Source: Tannerella sp.
GTDB lineage: Bacteria; Bacteroidota; Bacteroidia; Bacteroidales; Tannerellaceae
Length of the DNA: 7,260 nt
Direction of reading: 5' to 3'
Assembly (NCBI GenBank): GCA_031268395.1
Contig: JAIRXI010000321.1
Span: forward strand, 1-7,260
Positions 6,854 through 7,260 of this stretch are shown here, in pieces. The number at the start of each line of letters is the position of its first letter. The first letter of the stretch is position 1. A program made the position numbers and the translations under genes. The notes beneath the pieces were generated by a model, which had not been told where the DNA came from, did not search any database, and saw only the letters and a program-made list of their open reading frames with translations.

Positions 6854-7018
6854 AACCCAGGTGTTAATTCCAGTCTGGCTACAATTGCCGAGCATGGAAT
6901 CTTCTTAAAATGCCGACCAAAATGGTTATAGAAGGTGCGACAATTTGAGATGCAACCGCAAAAAAGCTTAACAACAAATTCGGTGAAAAAAAATCGCATG
7001 TCTTTCAAAAAAATGTCT
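6854..7018. other. Intergenic stretch, nothing recognised
   Basis: Between the operon terminator and the promoter of the next gene there are about 165 bases with no convincing gene, hairpin or RNA. A minus-strand frame is open for about 42 codons (6879-7007) but has no ATG and is treated as chance. The gene-free interval as a whole (6769-7093, 325 bases) contains only the terminator, this stretch, and the promoter and leader of the next gene. Confidence 0.6.
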
Positions 7019-7026
7019 TACTTTTG
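7019..7026 (+). promoter_or_regulatory. Bacteroidota-type -7 promoter box for korA
   Basis: TACTTTTG is an exact match to the TAnnTTTG -7 consensus used by the primary sigma factor of Bacteroidota. It lies 67 bases before the korA start codon, predicting a transcript start near 7033 and a leader of about 60 bases. No good TTTG -33 element is seen 19-21 bases upstream, where the sequence is A-rich, so the call rests on the -7 box and position. Confidence 0.6.
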
Positions 7027-7046
7027 TTTCCGTTTATTTGAATGTA

Positions 7047-7072
7047 TTTTCAACTGAGTTGAAGATTTTTTT
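7047..7072 (+). promoter_or_regulatory. Hairpin plus T-run in the korA leader (possible attenuator)
   Basis: TTCAAC (7049-7054) pairs with GTTGAA (7058-7063) around the loop TGA. The stem can be extended by a T-G wobble and a T-A pair, and is followed by seven consecutive T residues (7066-7072). This is the shape of an intrinsic terminator, but it sits between the predicted promoter and the korA start. The stem has only two G-C pairs, so it would be weak. It could be a leaky attenuator or simply A/T-rich leader sequence. Confidence 0.3.
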
Positions 7073-7093
7073 ATTAATTAATATATTGTTTTA

Positions 7094-7260
7094 ATGGAAA
7101 AACAATTTGTCGAGACGGACGATATCGTAATCCGTTTTTCAGGTGATTCCGGGGATGGAATGCAATTAACCGGAACACTTTTCGCCGACACAGCCGCTTT
7201 TTTGGGCAATGGCGTATCAACTTTTCCCGATTTTCCTGCCGAAATTCGAGCTCCTCAGGG
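7094..7260 (+). CDS. korA: 2-oxoacid (2-oxoglutarate):ferredoxin oxidoreductase, alpha subunit, 5' part
   Basis: The first 55 codons of a gene that continues past the right edge. The product starts [20 protein letters not shown] and contains [11 protein letters not shown] (residues 17-27) and [15 protein letters not shown] near the visible end. These are typical of the N-terminal gamma-like domain fused to the alpha subunit of 2-oxoacid:acceptor oxidoreductases, about 600 residues when complete. With its beta subunit the enzyme interconverts 2-oxoglutarate plus CoA and succinyl-CoA plus CO2, using ferredoxin, in the cytoplasm. Substrate assignment to 2-oxoglutarate rather than another 2-oxoacid is by similarity to the Bacteroidota korAB type and is less certain than the family. 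The ATG at 7094 is preceded by an A/T-rich leader with no Shine-Dalgarno. It has its own promoter box (7019-7026) and is separated from the uptake operon by a terminator, so it is an independent unit. The beta subunit gene would be expected just downstream. Confidence 0.9.
   Translation, partial: MEKQFVETDDIVIRFSGDSGDGMQLTGTLFADTAAFLGNGVSTFPDFPAEIRAPQ

Noticed and set aside
6879..7007. Minus-strand open stretch of about 42 codons with a hydrophobic segment
   Set aside because: It has no ATG, is short, and overlaps the A/T-rich region next to the korA promoter. It could be a gene remnant but nothing supports this beyond the open frame.

Overview
The window comes from a member of the Bacteroidota, most likely Bacteroidales. 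The evidence is a SusC/SusD outer-membrane nutrient-uptake pair, lipoprotein signals followed by acidic residues of the Bacteroidota surface-export type, very A/T-rich translation starts without Shine-Dalgarno sequences, and a TAnnTTTG-type promoter box in front of the last gene. No rRNA, tRNA, CRISPR array or transposase gene is visible.

Layout. Positions 1-893 hold no convincing gene. They are a mosaic of repeats and hairpins: a five-copy 22-bp tandem repeat (54-160), an imperfect inverted repeat (203-247), an 80-bp palindromic element resembling dispersed MITE/REP-like repeats (359-438), a run of short hairpins (528-702), and next to the first gene a 17-bp palindrome (812-828) and a perfect 20-bp direct repeat with 21-bp period (829-869). 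Positions 894-6768 hold three co-directional genes with gaps of only 21 and 22 bases, almost certainly one operon: a SusC/RagA-type TonB-dependent transporter (997 aa), a SusD-type substrate-binding lipoprotein (537 aa), and a lipoprotein with two bacterial Ig-like (BIG2) domains and a C-terminal LamG/concanavalin-A-like domain (407 aa). The operon ends at a hairpin with a 16-bp perfect inverted repeat (6815-6847). After about 240 non-coding bases, a new transcription unit starts with the first 55 codons of the alpha subunit of a 2-oxoacid (2-oxoglutarate):ferredoxin oxidoreductase, which runs off the right edge.

How the genes work together. SusC forms the TonB-driven outer-membrane barrel and SusD caps it. 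The third lipoprotein sits where surface glycan-binding proteins (SGBPs) usually sit, and its Ig-like stalk plus lectin-like fold suggests it captures a polymer or glycan at the cell surface and passes it to SusCD. No glycoside hydrolase, protease, sulfatase, sigma/anti-sigma pair or hybrid two-component regulator lies in the window, so the substrate cannot be read from the sequence and enzymes and regulator must be elsewhere or absent. The oxidoreductase is a core-metabolism gene and appears unrelated to the uptake operon.

The coding part is a well-known system type. The least explained parts are the repeat-dense upstream region, the tandem direct repeat at the operon start, and the identity of the ligand of the third protein.
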